Notes: generated by a model from the sequence alone, not told the origin. 64,000 nucleotides of DNA from Oscillospiraceae bacterium (GCA_017887325.1 JAGHIE010000001.1:62001-126000); one strand, 5' to 3'; shown: positions 27,735 through 39,076, counted from the stretch's first letter. A program made the numbers and translations.

Positions 27735-30305
27735 TTATGCTAAACCTTTTTCTTCTAAATAATCAAAAAATGTTTCTTTATTATTATTTATTTTCTTAGC
27801 TTTTATATTAAATAGCAATAAAGTAAGAACAGAGAATATAACTATTATAGAAACTAATACCACTATACAAGGAACTACACTTTGTTCTCCTGAAATAGTA
27901 TTTCTAAAAGCATTTACTGTATATGTAAATGGTAAATATTTGTTTATATAAGGTACAAATTCTCCAGATATTTCTACTGGATAAGTACCAGCAGAACCAG
28001 ATAATTGTACAACCATATATATAAGCATAATAAAGCTACCAATCTTACCTAATAATGCATTAAAGAAATATAAAATAGACATAAATGCTATAGAAGCAAG
28101 TACAGCAATAAGAATTGTATCTCCCAAACGATTAGGAGTTAAACCATTGAAGAAACCTAAAGACCAAACCATTAGTAAAGCACTAACAGAAGAAATAATA
28201 GCTAAAACACTAGCTTTACTAAACCACCATTTAAATCCTGATTTTAATTGTCCTTCATATTTACAGATAGGATATATTATTGAAAATGCTATACAAGCTA
28301 CCCATAAACCAACAGACATCATATAAGGAGCCATAGCGTATCCGTTATTTTTCACAACAGTTTGTTGTGTATGATTTTCTTCTATTGGATTTGCAAACAT
28401 ATCAGAATTTACTTCTTTAGTGTTTACATCATTTATTTCATCTTTACCTTCTTTTAATTTATCAGCTAAAGTATTAGTTCCATCTTTTAATGTAGTTAAA
28501 CCATTACCTAATTCTACAGAACCATCTTTTAATTTTACACTACCATCATTTAATTGAACTGAAGCGTCACTTAATTTATTTAAACCATTTAATAATTCTC
28601 CATTTTTGCTTACTAATAAATTAGAACCTTGATTTAATAAATTTGCACCTTCATTTAATTTATTGACACCACCAACTAATTCTGGTGATTTTTGATTTAA
28701 TAAATCAATACCACTATAAATTTGTTGTGAACCACCTACTAATTTTGAAGAATTTTGAGACAATGTTTTTAATCCACTATCTAAAGCATTAACTCCACCA
28801 TTAATCTTATCGTTATTTTGAGATAGTTGATTAATTGCTTTATTTAATTCCCCTGTTGATGATGTATACAATTTTATATTAGGAACTAATTGATTTGAAA
28901 TACTATCATTTAAAGTGTTTGTAGCTTCAGTATATTTATTTATAGATTGTTTTAAACCACTTACACTTTCATTTCCGTCAATTCCCACCTTAACTTGTTC
29001 AGCAACAGGCAATAAATTATCTGTAACCATTTTAACTTGTTGTAATTTTGCCTCTGAACTATTTTGACTAGCTATACTATTAATTTGATTTATAATAGAA
29101 ATCAAATTATCTTTTTCTTCTTGAGATAAACTTTGATTATTATTTATTTGCTCTATCAAAGCATTGTTATTATCTATTATTTTTTGATTTTCTTGAGAAT
29201 TATAATTAACTATCTGTGATATTTGTTGTATTCCACCATATATACCATTAACACCTTTTGAAATACTTTCTACACCATTATTTAAAGCTGTATTATTACT
29301 AACTAAAGTATTTGTAGATGAAGATAGAATATCTAATTTTTGTGTAAGTTCTTCATTTTTTGAAACAATTAAATTACTAGCTCCACTTATTTTTTTAACA
29401 GCATCAGTATATTCTAAAACACCTGATTTTAAAGCTGAACTTCCAGCGTTTGCAGTATCAACTCCAGTTGTATATTGAGATACGGCTTGATTAAAATCTG
29501 ATGCGCCAGTATGTAATTTTTCAATTCCTTGTGATAATTCAGTTGAGCCAGAAGCTAATTGATTTGTACCGTCTTTTAATTGTGAAATTGAAGAATTAAC
29601 AGTATTAACTCCATCTATATATTGATTTAAACCAACTGAAAAATCATTCATACCATTTTTAAATTCTAGTGTACTATCAGCTAAAACTTTTAAATTATCA
29701 GTTATAGTTTTATTACCATCTAAAAGTTTTTTACTTCCGTCATTCAACTCAACAGCTCCGTCATATGCTTTATCAAAACCGTCTGATATTTTATCCATAT
29801 TTTCAAACAAAGTTTCTGTATAAACTTTTGTTACAGATTCTGTTACAGAAGTTTTCATTTTATTAAAAGCTGTTTCACTCAACTTTGATGCAATATAGTT
29901 TTTAGCAGGATTTGTTTTATAGTCTAATACCATTTTTTGTGGATTATCATCTAAAACTGTAGTTGCATTTTTAGAAAAATCTTGTGGTATTGTTACCACC
30001 ATATAATAATCATTTTTTTCTAAACCTTTTTGAGCTTTATCAGCATCGACAAAGTCAAAATCAAGTGACTTATCCTCTTTTAATTCATCTACCATATCTT
30101 TACCAATGCTCATTGTTTCCCCATTGTATTCAACGGGTTTATCATTGTTTACAATAGCAACTGGCAAGTTTTCCAAACTACCATATGGATCCCACATTGA
30201 CCTTAAAAAAAGATTTGTGTAAATCATAGGAACAGTTATAACAGCAACAACTGCTATAAGCAAAAATTTATTGTTAAATAAATTTTTCCACTCTTTTTTT
30301 AACAT
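27735..30305 (-). CDS. YhgE/Pip-family membrane protein
   Basis: N-terminal TM plus DPYGSLENLPVAIVNND; repeated LxxGxxxLxxGxxxL coiled-coil segment; C-terminal multi-TM domain. Confidence 0.85.
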   Translation of the reverse strand: MLKKEWKNLFNNKFLLIAVVAVITVPMIYTNLFLRSMWDPYGSLENLPVAIVNNDKPVEYNGETMSIGKDMVDELKEDKSLDFDFVDADKAQKGLEKNDYYMVVTIPQDFSKNATTVLDDNPQKMVLDYKTNPAKNYIASKLSETAFNKMKTSVTESVTKVYTETLFENMDKISDGFDKAYDGAVELNDGSKKLLDGNKTITDNLKVLADSTLEFKNGMNDFSVGLNQYIDGVNTVNSSISQLKDGTNQLASGSTELSQGIEKLHTGASDFNQAVSQYTTGVDTANAGSSALKSGVLEYTDAVKKISGASNLIVSKNEELTQKLDILSSSTNTLVSNNTALNNGVESISKGVNGIYGGIQQISQIVNYNSQENQKIIDNNNALIEQINNNQSLSQEEKDNLISIINQINSIASQNSSEAKLQQVKMVTDNLLPVAEQVKVGIDGNESVSGLKQSINKYTEATNTLNDSISNQLVPNIKLYTSSTGELNKAINQLSQNNDKINGGVNALDSGLKTLSQNSSKLVGGSQQIYSGIDLLNQKSPELVGGVNKLNEGANLLNQGSNLLVSKNGELLNGLNKLSDASVQLNDGSVKLKDGSVELGNGLTTLKDGTNTLADKLKEGKDEINDVNTKEVNSDMFANPIEENHTQQTVVKNNGYAMAPYMMSVGLWVACIAFSIIYPICKYEGQLKSGFKWWFSKASVLAIISSVSALLMVWSLGFFNGLTPNRLGDTILIAVLASIAFMSILYFFNALLGKIGSFIMLIYMVVQLSGSAGTYPVEISGEFVPYINKYLPFTYTVNAFRNTISGEQSVVPCIVVLVSIIVIFSVLTLLLFNIKAKKINNNKETFFDYLEEKGLA

Positions 30306-30515
30306 ATAATTCCCCTTCTTATTATCAATTTTTCACAACTTTAAATCTAATAATAGACTTAGTGTTGTTTTTTTACTACGATTTGTATTATACTAAAGTT
30401 ATAAACTACATACAAACATCAATAAAAGTTATAATGTTTATTAATAGACACTATGTATATTTGATGTCTATTTAAATTTTAAATTTTTTTTTAAAATTAA
30501 GAAAGGAGTGTTAAC

Positions 30516-31091
30516 ATGGAAAATTATACTGATAGACGAGTACGAAAAACAAAACAACAATTAAGACAAGGACTTGCTTTACTATTAAAACAAAAGAGCA
30601 TAAAAGAAATAACTGTAAAAGAATTAGTTGATACAGTAGATATAAACCGTTCTACTTTTTATCTTCACTATACCGACATTTACCAAATGCTAGAACAAAT
30701 TGAAACACAATTAATGCAAGATTTTTTAGACATAATAAAATCAGACAGCGAAATACCTTTTACTGAAAATAGTTTGCCTTTCATTGTAGATATATTTAAT
30801 ATCTTGTATGAAAATAGAGATATATGCTCATCTTTATTAGGAAAAAATGGAGATATTGCTTTTGTTGGTAAAATAGAAAATATAATATCTGAATATTGCT
30901 TAAATAGCATAATAAAAGAATATCCCAACTCCAAAGAAAATTTAAAATATGTTTATTCTTTTTGCATATCAGGCTGTGTGGGTATAATTAAAAAATGGTT
31001 AGAAAATGACTGTCCACAATCATCTGAAGATATGGCACAAATGACATATACTTTAGTTAACAATGCAACAAAACCTTTTTATATTAAATAA
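30516..31091 (+). CDS. TetR-family regulator
   Basis: KEITVKELVDTVDINRSTFYLHYTDIYQMLEQIE; divergent from the YhgE gene. Confidence 0.85.
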   Translation: MENYTDRRVRKTKQQLRQGLALLLKQKSIKEITVKELVDTVDINRSTFYLHYTDIYQMLEQIETQLMQDFLDIIKSDSEIPFTENSLPFIVDIFNILYENRDICSSLLGKNGDIAFVGKIENIISEYCLNSIIKEYPNSKENLKYVYSFCISGCVGIIKKWLENDCPQSSEDMAQMTYTLVNNATKPFYIK

Positions 31092-31105
31092 TAGGAGGTA
31101 GTTTT

Positions 31106-32002
31106 ATGAAAATATTAAATTTTGGTTCTATAAATATTGACCACACATATAGTTTGCCTCACTTTGTTCAAGCTGGAGAAACTATATCATCTACAAGTTT
31201 TGAAAAAAATATAGGTGGTAAAGGATTAAACCAATCAATCTCTATGGCAAAAGCAGGTTTGGAAGTTTACCATGCAGGAGTTATAAGCAATCAAGAAAAA
31301 GATTTTGTATTTAACGAAATAAACAAATACAATATTAAAACAGATTATATAAAATATAGTGATAATCCTAATGGGCACGCAGTAATTCAAGTAGAAGAAA
31401 GTGGACAAAATTGTATAATTCTTTATTCAGGAACAAATGGTGAAGTAACTAAAGAATATATTGATGAAGTGTTTAACAACTTTAAAAAAGGTGATTTTTG
31501 TGTTTTACAAAATGAAATTAGTAATTTAGATTATATTTTCAAAAAATGTTCTGAAAAACAAATGAAAATAATATTCAACCCATCACCTTGGACAGATAAA
31601 CTAAAAGAATTATTTAAATATCATATAGAATATATTTTAGTAAACGAAGTAGAAGCTATGCAAATATCAGGATTTAAAGAACCTGAAAAATCTCTTGAGT
31701 ATTTTAAAAACACTTACCCTAATATGAAAGTGGTTTTAACATTAGGCAAAGACGGAGTTATATATCAAGACAAAGAAAATAAAATTCATCACCCTATTTT
31801 TGATATTCCTGTAGTGGATACAACTGCAGCTGGAGATACTTTCACAGGATATTTTATTTATGGTATATGTAATAATATGGATATTAAAGACATATTAAGG
31901 TTATGTTCAGCTGCATCTGCCATTGCAGTATCAAGAAAAGGTGCAACTTGCTCCATTCCTCTTAAACATGAAGTAGATGAATTTCTTGAAAAGATAAAAT
32001 AA
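31106..32002 (+). CDS. PfkB-family carbohydrate kinase (ribokinase-like)
   Basis: GGKGLNQSISMAKAG, DTTAAGDTFTGYF. Confidence 0.9.
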   Translation: MKILNFGSINIDHTYSLPHFVQAGETISSTSFEKNIGGKGLNQSISMAKAGLEVYHAGVISNQEKDFVFNEINKYNIKTDYIKYSDNPNGHAVIQVEESGQNCIILYSGTNGEVTKEYIDEVFNNFKKGDFCVLQNEISNLDYIFKKCSEKQMKIIFNPSPWTDKLKELFKYHIEYILVNEVEAMQISGFKEPEKSLEYFKNTYPNMKVVLTLGKDGVIYQDKENKIHHPIFDIPVVDTTAAGDTFTGYFIYGICNNMDIKDILRLCSAASAIAVSRKGATCSIPLKHEVDEFLEKIK

Positions 32003-32031
32003 AAAATGCTGTATTAAAAATACAGCATTTT

Positions 32032-32625
32032 TTATTTATTTAAATTACCTTTTAAAAATCCAATTCCATACATCATAATATTTTGTGCCATAAATGCAAT
32101 TTCCTCTGCGCTACTAGTCATACCATCTTTAAACCATTTTTCTAACAAGCCAATACAACCAGAACTTACAAAAGCATAGTAATATTCAAGTTGTTTAGGT
32201 GTAGCAGTTTTAAATACCTTTAAATATGTTTGCACATATTTATCTCTACCAATATTTATTAACTTACCTGCAAATTCTTTATCACCAAAAGGACCTAAAG
32301 TAACGGCACAAACATCAGCATTATCTCGTATCCACTCAAAAATTTTTGTAGTAATTTTTAAAGGTGTTGCTTCATCTTCATCTAATGTTAGTAAAGGTTC
32401 TAATGTTTCATTAAATTTTTCTATCATTTCTTTTTCTATATTATCAAATAAATCATATACATCATTATAATGAGCATAGAAAGTTCCTCTATTAATTCCA
32501 GCTTTTTCACATAATTCTTTTACAGTAATACTTTGAACAGGTTTAAATCTTAATAACTCAGTAAAAGCTTTTTTAATGAGCATTTTAGTAACTTTTGTTC
32601 TATGATCAACTTTTTTCATACTCAT
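32032..32625 (-). CDS. TetR-family regulator
   Basis: ITVKELCEKAGINRGTFYAHYNDVYDLFDNIE. Confidence 0.85.
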   Translation of the reverse strand: MSMKKVDHRTKVTKMLIKKAFTELLRFKPVQSITVKELCEKAGINRGTFYAHYNDVYDLFDNIEKEMIEKFNETLEPLLTLDEDEATPLKITTKIFEWIRDNADVCAVTLGPFGDKEFAGKLINIGRDKYVQTYLKVFKTATPKQLEYYYAFVSSGCIGLLEKWFKDGMTSSAEEIAFMAQNIMMYGIGFLKGNLNK

Positions 32626-32803
32626 TACCTCTTTGTAAATATTTTTTATATAAATAAAATAACCGACACTTTTTGTAGATTTTGTTTATTATCATTCAAA
32701 TCTAACAAAACTTGATTATTGATTATACTTTACAATATTATTATACTATAATCACAAGTTACAAACAACACTATGTGCAATTAAATCAAGGAGTGTTTAT
32801 TAT

Positions 32804-33811
32804 ATGAAAAATATGTTTATTATCACTGGTTCAACTGGACATTTAGGAAGTGCTTTAATAAACAAGTTATCAAATAAAAATTGTGATGTAAGAGCTTTAA
32901 AATTACCAAACGAGGAAATTAAATTTAAAGCAAAAAATATAACATATTTTGACGGTGATGTAACACAAATACAAACATTATATCCACTATTCAGCAATAC
33001 TCAAGATTATGATGTTTATGTTATACATTGTGCAGGAATAGTTGATATTAACGATGAAGTTTCACCTATCATGTATGATGTAAATGTTAAAGGTACATCT
33101 AATATCATCAATATATGTAAAGAAAACAATGTTAAAAAATTAGTTTATGTAAGTTCCGTTCACGCTATTCCAGAATATGATAAAATTTCTGTAATAAAAG
33201 AAATTTCGGATTTTTCTCCAGACAATGTTTGTGGTGGATATGCAAAAACAAAAGCAGAAGCTACAAATTTAGTAATGAACGAAATTAAAAACGGACTAAA
33301 CGCTGTAATTGTTCATCCTTCTGGGATTATCGGACCTTTTGATAAATCTAATAATCACTTAGTACAATTAATAAACGACTATATTAATGGAAAATTGTTA
33401 GCATGCGTCAAAGGTGGATATGATTTTGTAGATGTAAGAGATGTAGCACAAGGATGTATACTAGCTGCTTTAAAAGGAAATATTGGCAACTGTTATATAC
33501 TATCCAATAGACATTATGAAATAAAAGATATAATTAATATGCTTAAAAAGATAATTAATGGAAAAAGAATAACAACATTACCAATGTTTGTTGCTAAAAT
33601 GTTTGAACCACTTATAAAAACTTACTGTAAAATAAAAAAACAAAGACCTTTATACACAAAATATTCCTTAAGTGTGTTGCAAAGCAATTCAAAATTTTCT
33701 CATGATAAAGCAACATCAGAATTAGGTTATAAACCTAGAGATTTATTTGAAACTTTAAAAGACACTGTTAAATGGCAAAAATTACAAGTTAAAAAAGCTA
33801 CTAATTGTTAA
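32804..33811 (+). CDS. NAD-dependent epimerase/dehydratase
   Basis: GSTGHLGSALINKL Rossmann motif; YVSSVHA; YAKTKAEA. Confidence 0.85.
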   Translation: MKNMFIITGSTGHLGSALINKLSNKNCDVRALKLPNEEIKFKAKNITYFDGDVTQIQTLYPLFSNTQDYDVYVIHCAGIVDINDEVSPIMYDVNVKGTSNIINICKENNVKKLVYVSSVHAIPEYDKISVIKEISDFSPDNVCGGYAKTKAEATNLVMNEIKNGLNAVIVHPSGIIGPFDKSNNHLVQLINDYINGKLLACVKGGYDFVDVRDVAQGCILAALKGNIGNCYILSNRHYEIKDIINMLKKIINGKRITTLPMFVAKMFEPLIKTYCKIKKQRPLYTKYSLSVLQSNSKFSHDKATSELGYKPRDLFETLKDTVKWQKLQVKKATNC

Positions 33812-34287
33812 TTAGTAGCTTTTTTATTGTGTTTTTTATTTGTAAAAATAAAAATTTTGCTTACAAAATAGTTTAGCATAGCTGCTAAAAAACTTGCTAT
33901 AACTTTAAATAATAAACCATTAAAATTAAATACATCAACAAATATAAAAATAAATCCTGTTTCTGAAAAACCAGAAAATATTCTTAATGAACAGAACTTT
34001 ATAAATTCAATAAATATATCTTTTAAACTTTTTTTCTTAACTTTAAAAACAAACTTTCTATATAAAAAGAAACTTACAATTACACCAAACAACCACGCAA
34101 TAGCATTTGATACAAAAGCAAATAAACCAAAGCAATTTGTTAAAATTAAATATAACCCGAAACTTATAATTGTAGGTGGAACACCATATATTGCATACAA
34201 GATAAAAGTATTATATTTTATATAAATATTTTTTAAAAAGCTCATTTTTATTCTCCTTATTTTTGAACACACTATAATAATAATCAT
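33808..34287 (-). CDS. GtrA-family membrane protein
   Basis: Four-TM pattern; YAIYGVPPTIISFGLYL, WLFGVIVSFFLYRKFVF, NYFVSKIFIF. Confidence 0.8.
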   Translation of the reverse strand: MIIIIVCSKIRRIKMSFLKNIYIKYNTFILYAIYGVPPTIISFGLYLILTNCFGLFAFVSNAIAWLFGVIVSFFLYRKFVFKVKKKSLKDIFIEFIKFCSLRIFSGFSETGFIFIFVDVFNFNGLLFKVIASFLAAMLNYFVSKIFIFTNKKHNKKATN

Positions 34288-34342
34288 AGTTTATGAACAA
34301 ATCAAGAGAAAAAACAAATATATAAGTTTAATTTTTTAACTT

Positions 34343-34504
34343 TTATCTTTCGCTTAAATATTTTTTATCTTCATAATAAAAAATGAAATCATCTAAATCA
34401 CCGTTAACATTTCTCCATTCTTTTACAACCACATTATCGCTATTGTAATTAGAACTAGAATTTTTATCGGTACTATTTTTCCCATTAATTGTATTCATTT
34501 CCAT
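34343..34504 (-). CDS. Small hypothetical protein (53 aa)
   Basis: Strong RBS AGGGAGGG before ATG. Confidence 0.5.
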   Translation of the reverse strand: MEMNTINGKNSTDKNSSSNYNSDNVVVKEWRNVNGDLDDFIFYYEDKKYLSER

Positions 34505-34727
34505 ATGTAACCCTCCCTTCTTTTTTACATACAATTAGTATATGCAACTACTATAAAAAATATTAATACAAATTAAAATTGTAACAATAACTTAAATCAA
34601 TTTAATAAATATAAAGTAACAAAATCAATTAATTTACATAGTATAAATTAAAGATATTATTAAAAAATATCTTTTAAACAATGTGAAATAGGAGGGAGTT
34701 AATCTTTTTTAGATTAGCGTTTGTTTT

Positions 34728-35813
34728 ATGAATGAAAAATGTATTACTCTAGATTTTTTTCTAGGTTCAAATACTGAAAATGGATTTTTTTCTCACTTTT
34801 CTCAATTACAAGATATAAATTATGGAATAAGACCCATAATTTTAAAAGGTGGTCCAGGTACTGGAAAATCCAGTATAATGAAAAAAGTAGCAAATGATTT
34901 TTTTGAAAGTGAAAACATAATCGAAAATATACACTGTTCATCTGATCCAGATTCATTAGACTGTGTCATATTACATAATAAAAAAAGAGCAGTTTTAGAC
35001 GGAACAGCTCCACATATAATGGAAGCGAAATATCCTTTAGCTTTAGAAAATATTGTAAACCTTTTAGACTGTGGCAATGAAAATAAAATAAAAGAAAATT
35101 TAAAAGAAATATATAAACTTAATAATGACATCAGTATGTGTCACAAATCATTTTGTAATATGCTTAAATTTGCAAATAGTATGGTAAATACAACAAGATT
35201 GATTATAAACAAATATGTGAATTTTGATAAATTAGAAAGAAATGCACTACGAATCTCTCAAAAAGAATTTAAAAGAACATATAATAATCCTAAAGAACAT
35301 ATAAGAATGATTAGTGCTTTTACTCCAAATGGATTAATCACATATCAAGATACTGTAATAAAATTATGTAAAAAAGTATGGGTAATAAATGATGAATATA
35401 GAGTATGCTCTCCTATTTTACTAGAAATTTTAAGAGAAGAAGCGTTAGAAAAAGGATATGAAATATATACCTGCTATTCTGCATTTAATGCTTCAAAAGA
35501 AATAGATGCTATATTAATACCACAAATAAATCTAGCATTTGTTTGTTCTAATAAATATCTAGATTTTAGTAAAGTAAATCCATATAAAATTATGAATGTG
35601 ACTAGATTTATAGATAAAACTGTTTTTCAAACATATAAACAAAGACTATCTTTTTACAGAAAAACTACTAAACAATTATTAGATGAAGCAATATTACATT
35701 TGAAAAAAGCAAAATCACTACATGATGAACTAGAAAAATACTATATTAAAAATATGGACTTTAATAAATTAAATAAAAAATATGACGAGGTATTTAAACT
35801 TATAAAAGATTAA
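34728..35813 (+). CDS. P-loop ATPase of unknown function (PRK06851-like)
   Basis: ILKGGPGTGKSSIMKKVA Walker A; typical clostridial conserved protein. Confidence 0.7.
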   Translation: MNEKCITLDFFLGSNTENGFFSHFSQLQDINYGIRPIILKGGPGTGKSSIMKKVANDFFESENIIENIHCSSDPDSLDCVILHNKKRAVLDGTAPHIMEAKYPLALENIVNLLDCGNENKIKENLKEIYKLNNDISMCHKSFCNMLKFANSMVNTTRLIINKYVNFDKLERNALRISQKEFKRTYNNPKEHIRMISAFTPNGLITYQDTVIKLCKKVWVINDEYRVCSPILLEILREEALEKGYEIYTCYSAFNASKEIDAILIPQINLAFVCSNKYLDFSKVNPYKIMNVTRFIDKTVFQTYKQRLSFYRKTTKQLLDEAILHLKKAKSLHDELEKYYIKNMDFNKLNKKYDEVFKLIKD

Positions 35814-35862
35814 TTATGTATGTTCTTTGGCTTGTATACAAATAAGTCAAAGAACATTAAAT

Positions 35863-36207
35863 CTAATTGAGTCCAAAACTTACAAATAAAGCATTATTTA
35901 CTTGATTCATACAAGATTCGTCCAATGTACCCATTTTTTCTTTTAATCTCTTTTTATCAATAGTTCTTATTTGTTCTAATAATATGGTAGAATTTTTTGA
36001 TAACCCTGAACCTTGTGCTGGTATTTCTATATGAGTAGGTAATTTAGATTTATCTCTTTGACTAGTTATAGCAGCAGCTATAACTGTTGGACTATGCTTA
36101 TTTCCAACATCATTTTGAACTATAAGTACTGGTCTAACTCCACCCTGTTCAGAGCCAACAACAGGGCTTAAATCTGCATAATATATATCACCGCGTTTCA
36201 CAGACAT
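35863..36207 (-). CDS. MazF/EndoA-family endoribonuclease toxin
   Basis: [31 protein letters not shown]...[14 protein letters not shown]. Confidence 0.9.
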   Translation of the reverse strand: MSVKRGDIYYADLSPVVGSEQGGVRPVLIVQNDVGNKHSPTVIAAAITSQRDKSKLPTHIEIPAQGSGLSKNSTILLEQIRTIDKKRLKEKMGTLDESCMNQVNNALFVSFGLN

Positions 36208-36249
36208 TTAATACAACTCCTATTCTATAAATTAAAATGATTTATGTTC

Positions 36250-36276
36250 AATAATATTTTGGCTCAAAATATTATT
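36250..36276. repeat. Perfect inverted repeat upstream of mazF
   Basis: AATAATATTTTG-GCT-CAAAATATTATT. Confidence 0.75.
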
Positions 36277-36370
36277 TCTTATTCAATAAATTATTTTTAA
36301 ATATATTGCCTTTACGATATTATATGAAATGTGATATAGTATTGTTAAAAAGAAAAATGGAGGTTAAAAA

Positions 36371-36799
36371 ATGTTAAGCGCATATTTATGGGTAACTGAT
36401 GAAAATGATTTGCAAAATTGTTTTTCTGTAAGAAAAAAAGTTTTTATGGAAGAACAAGGTTTTAAAGACGAATTTGACGATATAGATAACCATGCTCATC
36501 ATCTACTATTTTTAGATGATGAAACACCTATTGCTACATCAAGATTATTTATAGATGAAAATAATTTTTGGCATATAGGCAGAGTATGTGTTTTAAAAGA
36601 ATATAGAAAAAACGGAATAGGTGCTTTTTTAATTAAAGAATGTATAGAAAAAGCTAGAGAATTAGGAAAAAGCAAAACAGTAGTTTTAGGTGCGCAAGTT
36701 GCAGCTAAAAGTTTTTATGAAAAAGTTGGTTTTAAACAATATGGTGATATCTTTTACGACGAAGGTTGTCCTCATATTATGATGAAATACGAATTATAA
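36371..36799 (+). CDS. GNAT-family N-acetyltransferase
   Basis: IGRVCVLKEYRKNGIGAFLIKECIEKA; AKSFYEKVGFKQYG. Confidence 0.85.
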   Translation: MLSAYLWVTDENDLQNCFSVRKKVFMEEQGFKDEFDDIDNHAHHLLFLDDETPIATSRLFIDENNFWHIGRVCVLKEYRKNGIGAFLIKECIEKARELGKSKTVVLGAQVAAKSFYEKVGFKQYGDIFYDEGCPHIMMKYEL

Positions 36800-36833
36800 A
36801 AAAAGATTATAGGTATTAAACCTATAATCTTTT

Positions 36834-37640
36834 TTATTTATATAATATATCTAAGTTTCTTAATAATAAATTTCTACCTCTATAACCAAAAGCTCTATTC
36901 TTTTTAAGTATAGATAAATTATCATAAGTTAAATTTAATTCTACTGATTCATAAAATTCTTTTATATGAGTTTCTTCTATATTCTTATTATGAGGACATA
37001 CATTTTGACAAACATCACAACCCCATACAAGTCCATTATTTTTAATTAGTTGAATTTCATTATCAGTCAATTCACCTTTTCTTTGTGTTACTTCTGACAA
37101 ACATTTTGAAAAATCATCTTTCTCTGCATTTAATGCTTTAGATGGACAATTTCTAATACACAAACCACATTGGTTACAACTTCTAAAATCTGGTTTACTA
37201 GCTTCAAAATAAAGATTTGTTGCTATCTCTCCTATTACAAAAAAAGAACCATATCTATCATTAATCAATAAATGATTTCTACCTTCAAACCCCACTCCTG
37301 CCATTTGACCACAAAAATGTTCTGGAAAAGCAGAAACATCACTAAATCCTTCAAACTCATAATCTTTAAAAACTTCTTTTAAATCATTACTAATCTTTTT
37401 CAAATAATCATTTACAACTATATGATAATCTAAAACTCTTGCATAATTACATAAGTTACTTTTTAATTCTGTCTTTGTGTGATACGGAAAAGCTATTACA
37501 ATAACGCTTTTACAATCACTTGGAATTCTTATGGCATTTCTACATTCTAAAAAATTTGTTATACAACTATAATCACAAACACCATATTCTGTCAAATCAT
37601 ATTTATTTAAAATATTTTTTAATATCAATAAATTATCCAT
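36834..37640 (-). CDS. queG: Epoxyqueuosine reductase QueG-like
   Basis: Two 4Fe-4S motifs CNQCGLCIRNCPSKAL and CDVCQNVCPHN. Confidence 0.8.
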   Translation of the reverse strand: MDNLLILKNILNKYDLTEYGVCDYSCITNFLECRNAIRIPSDCKSVIVIAFPYHTKTELKSNLCNYARVLDYHIVVNDYLKKISNDLKEVFKDYEFEGFSDVSAFPEHFCGQMAGVGFEGRNHLLINDRYGSFFVIGEIATNLYFEASKPDFRSCNQCGLCIRNCPSKALNAEKDDFSKCLSEVTQRKGELTDNEIQLIKNNGLVWGCDVCQNVCPHNKNIEETHIKEFYESVELNLTYDNLSILKKNRAFGYRGRNLLLRNLDILYK

Positions 37641-37737
37641 ATTAAAATTCCTTTTTTAATTTTTAATAATATCTACGATAGATTATATCATAATTAAATG
37701 TAACATTGAATACTATTTATTACAGTATTTTTTAGGA

Positions 37738-38643
37738 GTGTTTATAGTGAATAAAACTATCTCTAGTATATTATCAACATTTTTATTATTAGTCGTATTT
37801 ATAGGAAATGTTTTTATAGGTAGTATAACAAACAAGCAAAATTCTCAAATTATTCAAACAATTTCACAAGCAGAGCAAACTATCAAACTTCCTGTTATAA
37901 TGTATCACCATATATTAAAAGATGAAAATCGAAAATGTGATTATATTATAACACCATCTCAATTTGAAAATGATTTAAGATACATAAAAAATAATGGCTA
38001 TACACCTATATCAATATCTGAGCTTTTAAATTATATAGATAATGACGCTCCTCTACCAGAAAAGCCTATACTTATAACATTTGATGATGGTTATGAAAGC
38101 TTTTATACATATGCCTATCCATTATTACAAGAATATAAATGCAAATCTGTCTTATCTATAATTGGAAAATACACAGATTTATACTCTGCAAATACCACTA
38201 AAAATATAAGTTACTCACATATAACATGGGACGAACTAAAAGAAGTATCAAAATCTGGATTTGTTGAAGTAGCAAATCATTCCTATGATTTACACCATAA
38301 TGAAAATGGAAAAAGACAAGGGATAAAACAATTAAAAAACGAGAGTAATGAAGAATATACCAAAGTTTTAGAAGAAAATATAAAAACTCTTAATAATCAA
38401 ATTACAAAAAAATTAGATATAGTAAATTATACCTTTGCATATCCTTTTGGATTTTATTCTGATACAACAAAAGATATTTTAAAAGATTTTGGTTTTAGAG
38501 TAGTGTTAAATTGTGAAGAAAAATTAAACTATATAAATAAAGATGAATACAAAGATAATATTATAGAACTTAATCGCTTTAATAGATCTGGTTATTGTAC
38601 AACTCAACAATTTTTTAATAAGATAGAAAAAAACAACTCCTAA
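37738..38643 (+). CDS. Polysaccharide deacetylase-family protein
   Basis: PVIMYHHI, LITFDDGYESFY, EVANHSYDLH. Confidence 0.9.
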   Translation: MFIVNKTISSILSTFLLLVVFIGNVFIGSITNKQNSQIIQTISQAEQTIKLPVIMYHHILKDENRKCDYIITPSQFENDLRYIKNNGYTPISISELLNYIDNDAPLPEKPILITFDDGYESFYTYAYPLLQEYKCKSVLSIIGKYTDLYSANTTKNISYSHITWDELKEVSKSGFVEVANHSYDLHHNENGKRQGIKQLKNESNEEYTKVLEENIKTLNNQITKKLDIVNYTFAYPFGFYSDTTKDILKDFGFRVVLNCEEKLNYINKDEYKDNIIELNRFNRSGYCTTQQFFNKIEKNNS

Positions 38644-38667
38644 TCGTATTGATTAGGAGTTGTTTTT
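38632..38667. terminator. Terminator between convergent genes
   Basis: AACAACTCCTAATC/GATTAGGAGTTGTTTTT. Confidence 0.8.
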
Positions 38668-39076
38668 ATAAATGTTTATCGCAAAACTTATCTAAAAATG
38701 ATAAATTTAATGGTCTACTTGATAAAGCAAGAACAGATAACACTATTAATAAAATATTTTTAGCAAATATTATAAGTTCTAAAATTCCAGAAATAAATTT
38801 AACAATCATAACCATAGGAAAAGCTAAAAAGCTAAAAATATCACTGTTAACAAAAAACATACTAAAACCACTTAATGATGATAATATAAAACTTATTATA
38901 CCAACAACTAATGCAATCATCAAAGAAAAAACAGCTGTTTTTCTAAGTAGAATATTTTCTTCTTTAATTAATATATAACCTGCTATTAATATTACAGGAA
39001 TATACCCTAAAACACCTGATAATAATACAATAAACATCATCAAAGGTATTGATAAACCTAATTTTCCTTTTTCCAT
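38666..39076 (-). CDS. Small membrane protein
   Basis: 136 aa, multiple hydrophobic helices. Confidence 0.55.
   Translation of the reverse strand: MEKGKLGLSIPLMMFIVLLSGVLGYIPVILIAGYILIKEENILLRKTAVFSLMIALVVGIISFILSSLSGFSMFFVNSDIFSFLAFPMVMIVKFISGILELIIFAKNILLIVLSVLALSSRPLNLSFLDKFCDKHL

Noticed and set aside
27795-30200. Repeated LxxG / NxxL segments in the YhgE/Pip gene considered as a DNA repeat system
   Set aside because: They are ordinary coiled-coil protein repeats characteristic of the YhgE/Pip family.
38649-38978. 109-aa plus-strand ORF
   Set aside because: Antisense to a 136-aa protein with clear TM helices; the plus ORF begins inside the terminator region.
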